NCBI GenBank assembly: GCA_024291935.2
Contig: CM044326.1
Span: 37,447,948-37,511,947, forward strand
Source of the DNA: Okapia johnstoni
Taxonomy: Eukaryota; Chordata; Mammalia; Artiodactyla; Giraffidae
Length of the DNA: 64,000 bases
Direction of reading: 5' to 3'
Shown: positions 21,160 to 33,246 of the stretch, one piece after another
How the letters are laid out: each line of letters starts with the position of its first letter
How positions within the stretch are numbered: position 1 is the first letter of the stretch
Program-made: the position numbers and the translations under genes
The notes under the pieces: generated by a model
What the model was told of the DNA's origin: nothing
Database searches by the model: none
Seen by the model: the letters and a program-made list of their open reading frames with translations, nothing else

Positions 21160-22960
21160 TTTATGGTCAAGATGGCTCAAGAAGCATATTGATACCATCC
21201 TACCTGCTCTGAACACGTGGAAATATTAGATGACACATAGAAATGATCTAACCAGTAGTTTGCTAAGCTCCAAAGCTGGAAACAAAATATTCAGGGGCCA
21301 GAAATGAAGAAGAAACTCAGAGTCCTGAACTTGTGGTCCAAATTGAAGAATATGGCCCCAGTTCACTTATAAGCTGGCTCACTGGACACCACCCTGCCTC
21401 TAGGTATGAGAACTCTAGGGCAGAAACCTAAAAGCAGCAAGAAGAAAGTAAGCACACGGAGAAGAATTGCCTGTCCTGTGACCTGGGATGAGACCATCTC
21501 AACTGACCAGTTGGACGCTTGCTGCCTCAAGTCATGGTGAAAACAGGAACTGATGGGACAGGTGAGATTCCCAAAGGTACATAGTGGCGGGTACGGAATT
21601 CAAACAGAGAAACATGGAGTCCAGAGACCTAACTCAGGACACCCTGGATTAGTTTATAGGCAATGAGCTCTGTAGTGTGTGAAGTGAAGTGAAGTGACTC
21701 AGTCACGTCCGACTCTTTGCGGCCGCATGGACTATAAAGTGCTTGGAATTCTCCAGGCCAGAATCCTGGAGTGGGTAGCCTTTCCCTTCTCCAGGGGATC
21801 TTCCCAATCCAGGGATCAAACCCAGGTCTCCCGCCTTGAGGGTGGATTCTTTACCAGCTGAGCCACAAGGGAAGCCCCTGTAGTGTGTGGGAAGAGGCAA
21901 ACCCAAAACTTTACCTCCATGCCTCAGGCTCCGCAGGGAAGAGAATGCCCACTGAACATAATGCCCATGGGAAATGACCTAGAACCTGAGAATTACAAAA
22001 CCTACAACAGTACAGATTACAGTCTATGGATTAAAAGTTGGGAGAAATTGACTCTATGAAACCACATAAATTTGAGAAGTCTGTAAGGTAATTAACAGTA
22101 AAAATATTTAATATCTTCAAAGGTATAAAGGAATACCACCTATAAAACCAGAAATGACAAGAAAAAAAAATGTAGGAAAAGTTAAGGTTGTTTATTTTTA
22201 ATTTTTTTTTAAAAAATTAAAAACCAATTAAGAAACTTAGGTATCAAAAATACAATCATTGAAAATTTTATTTTTAATTTCAGCAACCAAGTAAAGCAGT
22301 ATGCTTGACACAGAAAACAAGAGAATCAGACAGCTGGGAGATAGAGAAATGCTACAAGTATGTCTTTCAGAGAGATTAATAGGAAATGCAAAAACTAAGT
22401 TTGAAAAAGGAGAAGTTCCAAATTCCTCTATTGGAAGACTAGGTGGAAAGCACAGAGAACACTATAGGAAAGCGATGTTTGCAGTGTTAATGGCTAACGT
22501 GCATCTAGAATCTGATGCAATAGCTGTAGTTTGTTTGGAAGGGTGGAATCAAAAGATGTGTTATTTTTGCTTCCTGCCATTTCCATGGGTTCTGCCTCAA
22601 ACTTAGACAAGGCTGGAGCTCCAGCAACCATACTGTGACTATGAAGTGATCTGCAGGTCACTGAAACAGAAGTGTAGCCGGAAACTGGGTACCTGTATTG
22701 TGGGGGCTTCCATACAAGCAATCATCAGCCTGATTCTGACTTTATTAATGAATGAGAAGACCCAAACTCTGATTAGTTTATGCCTTTATTTTTAGGGACA
22801 TTCTATTACTGATAGACGACATAATCTTTGTCAGATTCAGCAAACAGATTTTCAGGTATTTAAAAACTGAGAGAATTCTAACCACAGATTTCCTCCTATA
22901 CTTTCAGTATAAGAGATACTTTAGTAAGAAAATTAAGTCAGAAGAAGAGAGAAGAAAGAA
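21160..22960 (+). mobile_element. Candidate ancient L1 5' UTR/ORF1-side relic
   Basis: The block starts with 'ggtcaagatggctcaagaag', a typical L1 5' UTR opening. It later has 'agagaatcagacagctggga' with 'gatagagaaatgctac', resembling the ORF1-side 'RISELEDR' region, and 'aaaaactgagagaattctaa', resembling a 3' L1 motif. It is very diverged and interrupted by a Bov-tA at 21670-21889. The 101-residue frame at 22301-22606 would be a remnant of it. Confidence 0.35.
21670..21889 (-). mobile_element. Bov-tA SINE with perfect TSD
   Basis: Full reverse copy with a GAAGT-repeat tail (21681-21698) and head 'gagccacaagggaagcccc'. It is flanked by perfect 12-base repeats 'ctgtagtgtgtg' at 21670-21681 and 21878-21889. 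Confidence 0.95.
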
Positions 22961-23654
22961 GTAATGATTATTAAGCACATTGGCAATACGCACTGGGAAT
23001 GCTAAAGCAAAAGTGACTGCATATAATACTCATGATACTGTTACAGTTAATCTTTTGTGCATAAGATTGAGTTAGAAATAAAACATTGGATAATATCTGG
23101 GTATTTAGGGGAAATGAGTAGGATTGACAGTGAATTAAAAGGCCTTGAAGTCTTCACCTCGTTTCATGGGGGAATGCAGATACTGATGTGCTTTAAACTT
23201 TGTTTAAAAATGCAAATTCAAAGTCCAAGAGTAGCTGTGGAACTGTCAGAACTCCTTCTAGCCCTTGACCTTTGCCCTGCACACCTGCAGAGCTTGATTC
23301 AGGTGTGCACACCTGGTTCATGGGACACTGACCAGAGAGCAGGACTACTGAGTAAAACCACAGCTACCAGTGGTCCAGTCTGGAGATGGCCAGGGGCGGG
23401 CAGTGATTCAGAGAAGATAGCAGTGGGTGCAGCCAGCACTCCTGAAGATGGCCTTCACCCTCTGTGACCATAAGCAATCCTTTTCTCCATCATTGACAGA
23501 GTAATTCTAGAAAGGTCAAAAAAACCACTTCTCAACTCCCCTTCTTGATGCGATCGAGTCAATTCACACCCCACTTCCCATATGTAGGGTTCATTTGTTA
23601 AATAAAGTCATGAGTGTAAATGCTCTTTATAAATGCTCTATGGTGACCTAAATG
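22961..23654. other. Unassigned DNA with a 136-codon open frame
   Basis: A plus-strand frame spans 23057-23467. Its second half (from about 23240) is GC-richer than its surroundings. I see no domain, signal peptide or splice structure that supports a gene. Confidence 0.3.
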
Positions 23655-23800
23655 GAATGGAATTTTTTTTTTTAAAGAGGGAATATATGCGTGTATATAT
23701 ATATACACATAGCTGATTCACTTTGCTCTGCAGTAGAAGTTAACACAATATTGTAGATCAACTAGACTCCAATAAAAATTAATTTAAAAATAAAGAGGTG
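23655..23800 (+). mobile_element. L1 3' end, artiodactyl type
   Basis: 'tagctgattcactttgctct' with 'gttaacacaatattgtagat' and 'ctagactccaataaaaatta' is the L1 3'-terminal segment, preceded by a TA-alternating patch at 23690-23706. Confidence 0.85.
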
Positions 23801-25110
23801 TTTTGCAAACTTCCCATGGTGTTATTTTGTACTCCAATGCTTTGTCCAATGCTTTGTGTCTTTTTCACCCCAGAAGTGAGACTTTCTTCCAGAATAAAAG
23901 TAGCTATTCACCTTTATACAGAATGTTACGCTTTCCTCTTGAGCCCCCTTGGAGATACTCAGTGAACTTTGCACTAACTGAGAGGAGTCACGGACAGGGA
24001 GTTGCTGGCTTCCTCCAGGGGAGGAAGAAAACTGGAGAGGTCTTGAGGAAATGGGTAATCAATGTCAGGCAGTGGGAGTGTCACAGAAAAAAATGCAGTA
24101 AGCTCAGCTTATGGGCAAAAGAGGGCTGGGTGAGGCTGCAGTTGGCAAGCGCTCTGTTTGTTGTCTTGCTGTACTGCAAGGAGAAGCACGGAGAATCTTT
24201 CTTCTTCCTCTTTATTTTTCCTGCTGACATATCCCTTATTTAAAGTGACACAAATTTCACTCACTGTCTTTGAGAATGATTGTCTAAAAAAAACCCAGCT
24301 TGTTCCACTTTTTGTACTTTAAATCCTCCTAATCCACTCTCTCTTGGCTTGGAGCACTTTCTGGAACAGAAAATGTGCCAGGCGCCGGCTCCTGCTGACT
24401 CTGCCAGGCACATGGTGTGCCCGAGTCTCTGGTCTTGCTTCTGAGCCCACTGGGGAGCTTTCTGGAGTGGACCCTCCCTGTGGTCCAGCAAGAGCAGCCT
24501 CCGGCAACGTCCTGAACTCCTGGCTTCTGCCTTTCGTAACTTTCCACCACAAGAATTCATGAGTCTCCTCTCTGTGTGGGTCTGTCCACGGCACTCTCCC
24601 TAGCCCACTCCTGTTCTTCCCCGTGTAAGTCTCTGATGGGGTTTTGTGATTTCTTCCTTGACCTGGCTGCCCTTTCACAAGTTGAGTCAGTGATCCAGTT
24701 CTTATCTCTTGGTTCCTCCGGCAAGAAATGCACATTGTTGCCATTCAATCTTTATGGGAACTCAAAGAGAAGAGAGTTTGCCCGCCTTGAGTAGGTATTT
24801 TTGTACCACATTTTCTATATTATTATTTCTAAACTTCCAAACAACTCCATGCGCTTTATCATTCATGATTCAGAGGTGAAGAAGATGAGGGTGTGTCCCA
24901 CACTCTTTAAATAACAGGACAAAACTTCAAACAAAAGTGCAACCCTGAAGTTCCCAGTGAATTGATTTTCAAATGCTTCTCTTTGTATGGATTTCTTCTC
25001 TTCAAGTGGATAGAAAGAGCTTTGACTAACAGCCAGCTCTAAGCAGGTTAAGCAGGTACTGGTTCTACACCAGGATGGTTTCTAAACAATCCTTGTGCTA
25101 ATTTTCTTCG
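23801..25110. other. Unassigned DNA, GC-richer at 24330-24800
   Basis: A 146-codon plus-strand frame (23803-24243) begins inside or next to the L1 tail and shows no domain. At 24319-24794 both strands are open in several frames, which reflects low stop-codon density in GC-richer DNA and gives no evidence of coding. No repeat is recognised. Confidence 0.35.
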
Positions 25111-25512
25111 TTGTTGTTCAGTCACTAAGCCATGTCTGACTCTTTGTGACCCCACAGACTGCAGTGCGCCAGGCTCCCCTGTCCTTTACTAGCTCCTGGA
25201 GTTTGCTCAAATTCATGTCTATTGAGTTGGTGATGCTATCTAGCCTTCTCATCCTCTGCTGCCCTTCTCCTTTGGCCTTTAATCTTTCCCAACATCAGGG
25301 TTTTTTCCAATGAGTAGGCTCTTTGCATAAGGTGGCCAGAGTTTTGCAGCTTCAGCTTCAGTATCAGTTCTTCCAATGAATATTCAGAGTTGATTTCCTT
25401 TTGGACTGACTGGTTTGATGTCCTTGCCATCTAAGGGATTTTCAAGAGTCTTCTCCAGCACCATAATTTGAAAGCGTCAATTCTTCGGTGTTCAGCCTTC
25501 TTTGTGATCTAT
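25111..25512 (-). mobile_element. BovB LINE 3' fragment
   Basis: The reverse copy begins 'gttgttgttcagtcactaag' and extends to 'tcagccttctttgtgatct', covering only the last 400 bp of BovB. It is old, with many transitions. An opposite-orientation BovB 3' end starts 400 bp to the right. Confidence 0.9.
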
Positions 25513-25539
25513 GTTTACATGTAACTCACATGTTTGAAC

Positions 25540-25660
25540 ACTCGGTAACAAAGGAGTTAAATAACTTGCCCAATGTCTCACAGCTAGTATGTGGTCATGA
25601 TTCAAACTCAGACAACTGGTGTTTTAAAGTCATGTTATTTACCACCATGATATCACATGA
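25540..25660 (-). mobile_element. MIR SINE fragment
   Basis: 'gttaaataacttgcccaatg', 'tctcacagctagtatgtgg' and 'gattcaaactcagacaactg' are the MIR core in reverse. Confidence 0.7.
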
Positions 25661-25900
25661 TATTGATATCACTACTACCAAGCTTAACTTTGTACATGTT
25701 GGGTTTCAAGGGTTTGATAGCCATGTAAATAGGAATTCCTGATAGTCCATTAAGTTGAGAGTTCTGAAACTGGGCAGGACCCTGCAAGACTCTGGGGCAC
25801 TGAAGCCTTTTAAAGAAAGAATTGCTGATCAGGGAAGGGAGGGAATGCAGAGACAAGGGAGGAGGAGCCAAGGAACAGTAGAATAGCCTTGGGGCAGAGC

Positions 25901-26276
25901 CCAGGTTCCCAGAAGACTCTTGAGAGTCCCTCGGATGCAAGCAGATCAAACCAGTCAACCCTAAGGAAATCAACCCTGAATATTCATTGGAAGGACTGAT
26001 GCTGAAGCTGAAGCTCCAATACTTTGGCCACCTGATGCAAAGAATCAGTTCATTGGAAAAAGACCTTGATACTGAGAAAGATTGAGGACAGGAGGAGAAG
26101 AGGGTGGCAGGGGATGACATGATTAGATAGCATCACCTATGATTCAATGGACATGAGTTTGAGTAAGCTCTGGGAGATGGCGAAAGACAGGGAAGCATGG
26201 AGCACTGCGATCCATGGGGTCACAAAAAATTGGATATGATTTAGCACTCAACAACAACAAGGGTCCAGGTTCCCAG
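25901..26276 (+). mobile_element. BovB LINE 3' end with TSD
   Basis: 5'-truncated BovB from 'aagactcttgagagtccctc' to an AACAACAACAA tail. It is flanked by perfect 12-base direct repeats 'ccaggttcccag' at 25901-25912 and 26265-26276, so the inserted DNA is about 25913-26264. The TSD and tail show a target-primed reverse-transcription event. Confidence 0.94.
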
Positions 26277-26450
26277 TCAACATATAAACATGACAGTATC
26301 ATTAAACTCTTTACAGCACTAAAGCCTCCAACAATGGAAGATGTTAACATTCTTCATTCCAGATTAGATCGCAGTTTGATAACCTCAAAAATTTCATCAC
26401 CAGACTATCTGAGGCCATAGTAGAAGAACCAGAGAAGCTAATTAAGAAGA

Positions 26451-26620
26451 GGGTTCAGTCCCTGATTTGGGAAGATCCCCTGAAGAAGGAAACGGCTACC
26501 CACTCCAGTGTTCTTGCCTGGGAAATCCCATGGACAGAGAAGCCTGGCAGGCTACAGTCCACGGCGTTGTAAAGAGTCAGACACGACTGAGAAACTAATG
26601 CTTTCACTTTTTCACTTTCA
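26451..26620 (+). mobile_element. Bov-tA SINE, 5'-truncated
   Basis: It starts within the B-box region ('ttcagtccctgatttggg') and runs to the 'ctttcactttttcactttca' tail. Confidence 0.88.
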
Positions 26621-28206
26621 GAATGAGACAGCTTTTGTCCTGAGCCTCAAGGGAAGCATTTGGCAATTTTTAAATATTGCGCTTATTTTTCCAATTATGC
26701 ATTTGCTAACATCCTTTTATTTTTTGCAGCAAAAGGCCAAAAGTGGCTATGAGTTAGGGGAGGGCAGAGAAGAGCTAATTCACATATCACCTAGTTGTCC
26801 CAGATGAGACAGGAGTGTCTCTCTCTGGGCAATGGAAAGTAGGGGACGCTGCTTATGAAATGCAGGAAGGGTGCTCCCCTGTCTGAGACAGACTGCATCC
26901 AAGTATGTGTTAGCCTGATAGTGAAGAACAGGCATCTTCCAAAATGAGACTTGATTTAAATGTGTGTGTTTACACGTTCACACCTGTGCACATTATTGAG
27001 GAGAAAGTGAACATGAGGCTACGTTAGATGAGCAGGCCCAGGTTGTGTGTGTTCTGGGCTGTTTTCCCAGATTCCTAATCCATTCCCGCTTTTCCACATT
27101 CACTCCATCTACTCTTCCCAGTGACATTTTGTCAAAGGCACCTCTCACCATGCCACCATTTGAGTTGCTATCCAACTTTTAGGACAAGAACAGAGCTTCA
27201 GTCATGATGTAGGGACTGCCCGCAAAAGGCACTGCTCACTTAACCTTTTCTCTGCTTGTGTGAAAGCATGAACATAGTACAAACACAGTTTAATTGGGTT
27301 GCCATCCCGGGAAACCCCTGGACGAGAGTGGGGAAGTGAGCTGGAGAAGAGGGGGACAACAACTCACCATCAGGGACAGCAACTGGACAGGATCCATCCA
27401 CTCCATCCCACGCAGAGCAAACGAGCTGAGATGTTGATTCTCCCAGACCTCGTGGGTGTTGGCTGGGTGCTGTTTCTGGGGCACTGAACAGGCCCTTCTG
27501 AGCTGTGGTCCACATGGGCAAAGTGGGCTCTGATGGCCAGATGGAACCTTCAGCAAAGAAAGGAAAGCACTGGCAATGAGATCAGGGCTGATGAACTAAG
27601 GACTAGAGCCATGGAGGAACCCACCCGCATCACTCTTTCTCACCTATAAGAAGGGCACATTATAAAGACATACATAAGGCATAGTTAACGAATACATTAT
27701 ATTCTTATCATGACCCTTTTTCCCCAGTCCATCCATAATGATGCTAAAATATTTCAGCTTACCATATACACCTGAGGTCTGCTTATTCACTCATTCATTA
27801 ACTCAGTAAAAAGTTACTAGTTGTTTACTTTAGTCCACAGATTATAGTGATGGCTGGTGATGGTATCTTGAATATGACACATAAACTTGATTCTCATTCA
27901 ACTTACAACTTAAAATGGTGAGAAGTGGAGCCAGTAACATGCACAGCAGAAGCTAGGGAGTCACATTATATTGTGTCAAGCCTAACAATGAGGGAAGGAC
28001 TGAGTGATAAGGGAAGGACAGAATGATAAGGGAACACGTAAGAGAGATGGGCAATCTTTGCTCCAGGGGCTGGTGAAGCCTCTCCAGTAGAAGTGATGTA
28101 TAAGCTTTGACTTACTAAAGGATGGGAAGTCACATCTGGTGTAGACAATGTCATGTAGCAGAGGACCTGTCATCTCTTGGATCCAGTGACAAAGAGTTAA
28201 CAAGAT

Positions 28207-28210
<4 letters not shown>
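26621..28210. other. Unassigned DNA
   Basis: I see no repeat family or supported gene. Overlapping open frames at 27240-27556 on both strands lack any recognisable product. A 20-base imperfect tandem repeat ('agggaaggac-gaatgata') lies at about 27991-28030. Confidence 0.4.

Positions 28211-28258
<48 letters not shown>
28211..28258. repeat. (CA)24 microsatellite
   Basis: 24 uninterrupted CA units, the longest pure dinucleotide array in the window and likely polymorphic. It gives rise to spurious Cys-Val open frames on the minus strand. Confidence 0.97.
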
Positions 28259-28260
<2 letters not shown>

Positions 28261-28414
28261 CTTTTCCAGGATAGGCAACTTTGGCAGGTGGTGTTTCTGT
28301 CTGTGCTGAACATGAATGGCATGTATCTGCCCCGCCAGGACTGGAGCATCCATGAGCTGCCAGCAACACTGCCTTGTTACCCCCACAGGGCAGTGATATT
28401 ATTCAAGGCATTCT

Positions 28415-28543
28415 TCTTCTTTTTTTTTTTATCACACCGAGAGGCATGTGGGATCTTTTCTGAGTTCCCCAACCAGGAATCGAACCTACACTCCCTGTGA
28501 GGAAAGTATGGAGTCTTAGCCACTGGACTAGCAAGAAAGTCCC
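28415..28543 (-). mobile_element. CHR-type SINE
   Basis: A T run (28422-28431) is followed by 'gaggcatgtgggatcttttc', 'ccaaccaggaatcgaacct' and 'ttagccactggactagcaag', the reverse complement of a short CHR SINE. Confidence 0.75.
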
Positions 28544-28817
28544 AAGGCATTCTTCTTCAACAGACTTATAGAGAACATCCTTTTAGAAAGGATCACTTAT
28601 AGAGGTGATCCTCCAGACCACCTTAGCTGGAGCCAGACAATGCCTCCCTAGATGATTCTACACTGTGGCGTCAAGAATAGGCTTTCCTAGAAGATTGTGG
28701 AGGATATTTCTTATCCTTTTTCCCCTAATGTATTCAACAACTGTATCATCTTTTCCTCTCTCCACACATGGTGTCATTCTTTGCAGCAAGAAATGTGCAC
28801 ACCTTGAACTGAACAGT

Positions 28818-29028
28818 ATCATGCTCAATTGCATGGCCATATATGACTCTTTGCAAACCCATGGATGATAGCCCACCAGGCTCCTCTGTCCATGGCATTC
28901 TTCAGGCAAGAATACTGGAGTGGGTTGCCATTTGCTTCTCCAACGATCTTCCTGACCCAGGCATTGAACCTGTGTCTCTTGCATCTCCTACATTGGCAGG
29001 CAGATTCTTTACCACTGTGCCATCTGCT
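28818..29028 (-). mobile_element. Bov-tA SINE
   Basis: Reverse copy with 'aatactggagtgggttgcca' and B-box side 'cccaggcattgaacctgtg'. The head end is decayed to 'accactgtgccatctgctgc'. Confidence 0.88.
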
Positions 29029-29219
29029 GCTTATTTTAAGGAACATTCCACCACTTGTCCATATCTGGATGTATCACCCTACAACAAAGACACTGTAAGA
29101 GCTACAAACTCTGTCCAAAAATGTTGCCTTCTTAGATCTCAGTTCTGTGTGTGTATGTCTGTTTTAATGGCAGGGTAGCACTTGACAATAAAATAATTGA
29201 GGGTTTGAAGTCTATGACT

Positions 29220-29390
29220 TGTGATGCTAAGATCCATCAAGTCAAGACATTACCTCTCTGAGCCCCAGTCTCCAGTTCTATTGAAGGTATGTACACTCTC
29301 TGCCTCACAGAGGTGTAAGGATTAAAAAAGCAATGAAGCACCATTATTGGCTTTTGGTATATGTTCAAATATTGTTGAATGCAAAGTCAA
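29220..29390 (+). mobile_element. MIR SINE
   Basis: 'agacattacctctctgagcc', 'ctgcctcacagaggtgtaag' and 'gattaaaaaagcaatgaagc' in MIR order. Confidence 0.65.
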
Positions 29391-29455
29391 GTGCTGTGAG
29401 GGGGGGAAATTAGCTAATCCAGAAATTTTCAAGCTTCATTTTTTTCCTTTATTGA

Positions 29456-31035
29456 CTCTGGGTCTCAGTTCAGTTCCTCAGTCACGTCTGACTCTTTGCA
29501 AAGTAATGGACTGCAGCATGCCAGGCTTCCCAGTCCATCACCAACTCCTGTAACTTGCTCAAACGCATGTCCATCAAGTCAGTTAGGCCATTCAAATATC
29601 TCATCCTCTGTCATCCCCTTCTCCTCTTGCCTTCAATCTTTCCCAGTATCAGGGTCTTTTCAAATGAGTCAGTTCTTCCATTCTGGTGGCCAAAGTACTG
29701 GAGCTTCAGCTTTAGCATCAGTCCTTCCAACGAAGATTCAGAACTGATTTCCTTCAGGATTGACTGGTTTGATCTCTTTGCAGTCCAAGGGACTCTCAAG
29801 AGTCTTCTCCAACACCACAGTTCAAAAGCATCAATTCTTTGGCACTCAGCTTTCTTTATGGTCCAACTCTCACATCCATACGTGACTACTGGAAAAACCA
29901 TAGCTTGACTAGATGGACCTGTGTTGGTAAAGTAATGTCTCTGCTTTCTAATATGCTGTCTAGTTTGGCCATAGATCTTCTTTCAAGGAGCAAATGTCTT
30001 AATTTCATGGCCACAGTCACCATCTTCAATGATCTTGGGGCCCCAAAAAATAGTCTCTCATTGTTTCCATTGTTTTCCCAACTATTTGCCATGAAGCTTT
30101 GGGAGTGGATGCATGATCTTAGTTTTTTCAATGTTGAGTTTTAAGCCAGCTTTTTCACTCTCATCTTTCACCTTCATCAAGAGTCTCTTTGGTTTCTCTT
30201 TTCTTTCTGCCGTAAGGGTGGTGTCATCTGCATATCTGAGGTTATTGATACTTCTCCTGGCAATCTTGATTCCAGCTTGTCCTTCATCCAGTCCAGCATT
30301 TAGCATGTACTAACTCTGCACAGAAGTTAAATAAGCCAGGTGACAATATACAGCCTTGATATACTCCTTTTCCCATGTCTGGTTCTAACTGTTGTTTCTT
30401 GACCTGAATACAGATTTTTCAGAAGGCAGGTAAGGTGGTCTGGTATTCCCATCTCTTTAAGAATTTTTCACAGTTTGTTGTGATCAACACAGTCAAAAGC
30501 TTTAGTGTAGTCAATGAAGCACAAGTAGATGTTTTTCTGGAATTGTCTTGCTTTTCGATTTTTGGCAATTTGATCTCTGGTTCCTCTGCCTTTTCTAAAT
30601 CCAGCTTGAACATCTGGAAGTTCTCATTTCCTGTACTGATGAAGCCTAGCTTGGGGAATTTTGAGCAATACTTTGCTAGCATGTGAGATGAGTATAATTG
30701 TGCAGTAGTTTGAACATTCTTTGGCCTTGCCTTTCTCTGGGATTAGGATGAAAACTGACCTTTTTCCAGTCCTGTGGCCACTGCTGAGTTTTCCAAATTT
30801 GCTGGCATATTGAATATAGCACTTTAACAGCATCATCTTTAAGAACTTTGAAATAGCTTAGCTGGAATTCCATCACCTCCACCAGCTTTTTTCATAATGT
30901 AGCTTCATGAGGCCCACTTGACTTCACACTCCAGGATATCTGGCTCTAGGTGAGTGATCACACCACCATGGTTATCTGCGTCATACAGATCTTTTTTGTA
31001 TAGTTCTTCTGTGTATTCTTGCCACCTCTGGGTCT
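29456..31035 (-). mobile_element. BovB LINE, longest single copy, with TSD
   Basis: About 1.56 kb of BovB in reverse, from the 3' 'gttca' motif to upstream of the RT region. It is flanked by perfect 10-base repeats 'ctctgggtct' at 29456-29465 and 31026-31035, so the insertion is 29466-31025. The RT active site is readable as Tyr-Ala-Asp-Asp at 30223-30234 (minus), in the frame 30082-30306. Upstream RT motifs are spread over different frames (30419-30682, 30624-30836, 30676-30882), showing frameshifts. The endonuclease domain is absent because of 5' truncation. It is a dead copy that shows what the intact element encodes: an AP-type endonuclease plus reverse transcriptase that integrates by target-primed reverse transcription. 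Confidence 0.96.
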
Positions 31036-32074
31036 ACAGCCAAAGTTTTTAGGTGTTTTTTATCCTTCTCAAGGAGAAGAAAGACATTGCAGGCAATCTG
31101 TCTCCACTTCATCCACTGGATGGAGTCTTGTTCCTGTGGCTCCTGTTGTGATTGGCCAATTGACTGATGGAATGAGCTAGCTCAGGAGAGCCAGTTCAAG
31201 AGAGTCAGCTCTCTGGCTCCTGGAAGGCTACCGTGTGCAAAAGTTATCTCACACCCAGTGTGATTTGAGGGTTGGTGAAGACTCCTTTAGACCTTCTTCT
31301 GTTTGAATCAGGGTTCCACGGTAGAAGTGCTGCTGTTGGAGGGTTGAGGCTCCCAGCTCTGTTGCTAAACACCTTGTTCGGGGCACTTAAGGACTCTGGG
31401 CCTCAGCAGTAGCATCAGCAGAACTCAGGACTATATCAGGTTATGTCAGTTTTTGTTGTTGCTGGTGACGAGGAGGGAGCTTATTTCAAAGAAGGCAATC
31501 ATGGACACCTTAGACAGGAAGCAAAGAAGAAAGAGCAGGACTCCGCCTCTCAAAGCAGAGAATGTGTAGGAGGGGATGTGTCTGAGGGGGCTGCTGCTCA
31601 TTGGCCCAGCCCCACCAGCCCCCACTATGTTACATCCCACCCCCCAGGACGGAACTTACCCTAGGGATCCCTGAGGGCTTCTGAGAAACCTCAGTGGTTC
31701 AGGGAAGGAAAGTTTAGGAAAACCAAAACAAAACAGTGGATTAAATTACTTCCAAGGCCCCTTCCAGCTAATATTTCATAAGCCTCTGGATTAAATCGAA
31801 GCCTGGTATTCCTCTTATTAGAGTTAAGTCCTCTGGGAGAAGTTCCTGGTTGCCCAGATGGTGCCGGTTGGAAGCAAGTGTGACAGGAGGGAGGCAGAAC
31901 ATATTAACCTTGGCACCTACTGTCAATGCAGAGGTTCAAGGACAAATAGAAGGTCAGCTCGAATGGGATATGAGCACCACCAGTGTGGGGAGCTGATTCC
32001 TGACACGCAACACAGTCGTTAGTACAAAGTACATGCCCGTTAATAGATATTAGTTTCATAAGTAAAGAATGCAC
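31036..32074. other. Unassigned DNA, possibly an old LTR
   Basis: 31140-31230 has a small self-complementary patch ('gagagccagttcaagagagt' with 'cagctctctggctcctgg'). The texture of 31090-31670 is LTR-like, but I cannot assign a family or see terminal TG...CA limits. Confidence 0.3.
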
Positions 32075-32245
32075 TTTTGAACCTTAATCCTGGCTTCATC
32101 ACTGAGCCTTGGTTTTCTCATCTGTTGAATGAGGATGATAGCATCTTTTTCATGGAGCTTGTTAAGAGACTTTAATGATAAAGCAACCAATATAACTTCT
32201 GAGTCACAGTAGGCTCCCAATAAACTGAGCTACTATCACTTTGTT
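32075..32245 (+). mobile_element. MIR SINE
   Basis: 'ggttttctcatctgttgaat' followed by 'gaggatgatagcatctttt' and 'tcacagtaggctcccaataa' in MIR core-to-tail order. Confidence 0.7.
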
Positions 32246-33246
32246 TAGCAAGACTGATTGGGTCTAATTTAATAAGACATAAGGTCATAAGAGGGCAGGA
32301 AGGAGCCACCCAGGGTCTAGTCCACACTGAGCAGGCAGAGGAAGGCCAGAAGAGAGAGCAGGGGTTTTTGGAAAGGGCGGAGCTGTCCAGTAATGGAGGT
32401 GAATAGCCTTGACCAGGTTCCCCACCCATTAGCTGTCAGCCTGTGAGGCTCTCGGTGTGTGGTTTGGGATGCCCCATGTACATTTCCCAGAAACCACTCA
32501 CAGTGACTCTAAAAGTATTTGCTAGTCTTCACCTCTTGGGTAAGGGATTGGTCCTCAGAGGAGACCTGCTGTGTATTTTAAGGGAAGGAGGTGGCAGGTA
32601 TTCAGTACAGCCTTTGATTTGGGGCATTTGTCTTGGGGGCAGCACTGCATGGGCAGCTGGACTTTCCATGCCTGCCCCACCTCGGATCCCTGTGGAGCAA
32701 GAGAGATTCACCACATCCCTCTTCCCGTGGAGTGTGTGCTGAGATAGACTCCGTTGAGGTCACCCCACCCCCGTGGTGACCCTCCTCTGCCATCTGTGTC
32801 TGTGCTGGTAGGTAACCACGTGTTCCTGCTAGCGGAGTCTGTTGTGATAAGAACATTAATTTTTTGGTGTGGACATGTGTCCATGTCACTCGTCAAGAGA
32901 AACATCCCAGGCAAACAGGTGACCCTGTTCCCTTCTGTCTGTACCATCATTCGGGGAAACAGCGAGTGATTCGATGATGTGGTGAGGCTTGCAAACCATG
33001 TCACAGGGTCCCTCTGTTACAGTCAGGTCCCTCTAAATAAAGATCGTTTACAGAGGCATCATTGTGTTCACAGATGAAAGAACATGGCAAGTCCTGTCAC
33101 TCACATAATACACAAAGAATGCTTAAGGGGAAGAGGTATTGACCGTGTGTAGAGACAGGGAAACTGAGTCCTTGAGATGGAATGAGAAGAATGTCCCCAG
33201 AGTGAAAAGGGGCAAAAAAGTGAAACCAGGATTTGGTACCACTAAC
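32246..33246. other. Unassigned DNA
   Basis: Several short open frames on both strands at 32440-33000 overlap each other. No product is recognised and no repeat is named. Confidence 0.4.

Noticed and set aside
24319..24744. 141-codon minus-strand frame as a gene
   Set aside because: Several frames on both strands are open over the same GC-richer interval, no domain is seen, and there is no splice or start context that stands out.
28151..28386. Cys-Val-rich minus-strand frames
   Set aside because: They come from the (CA)24 microsatellite.
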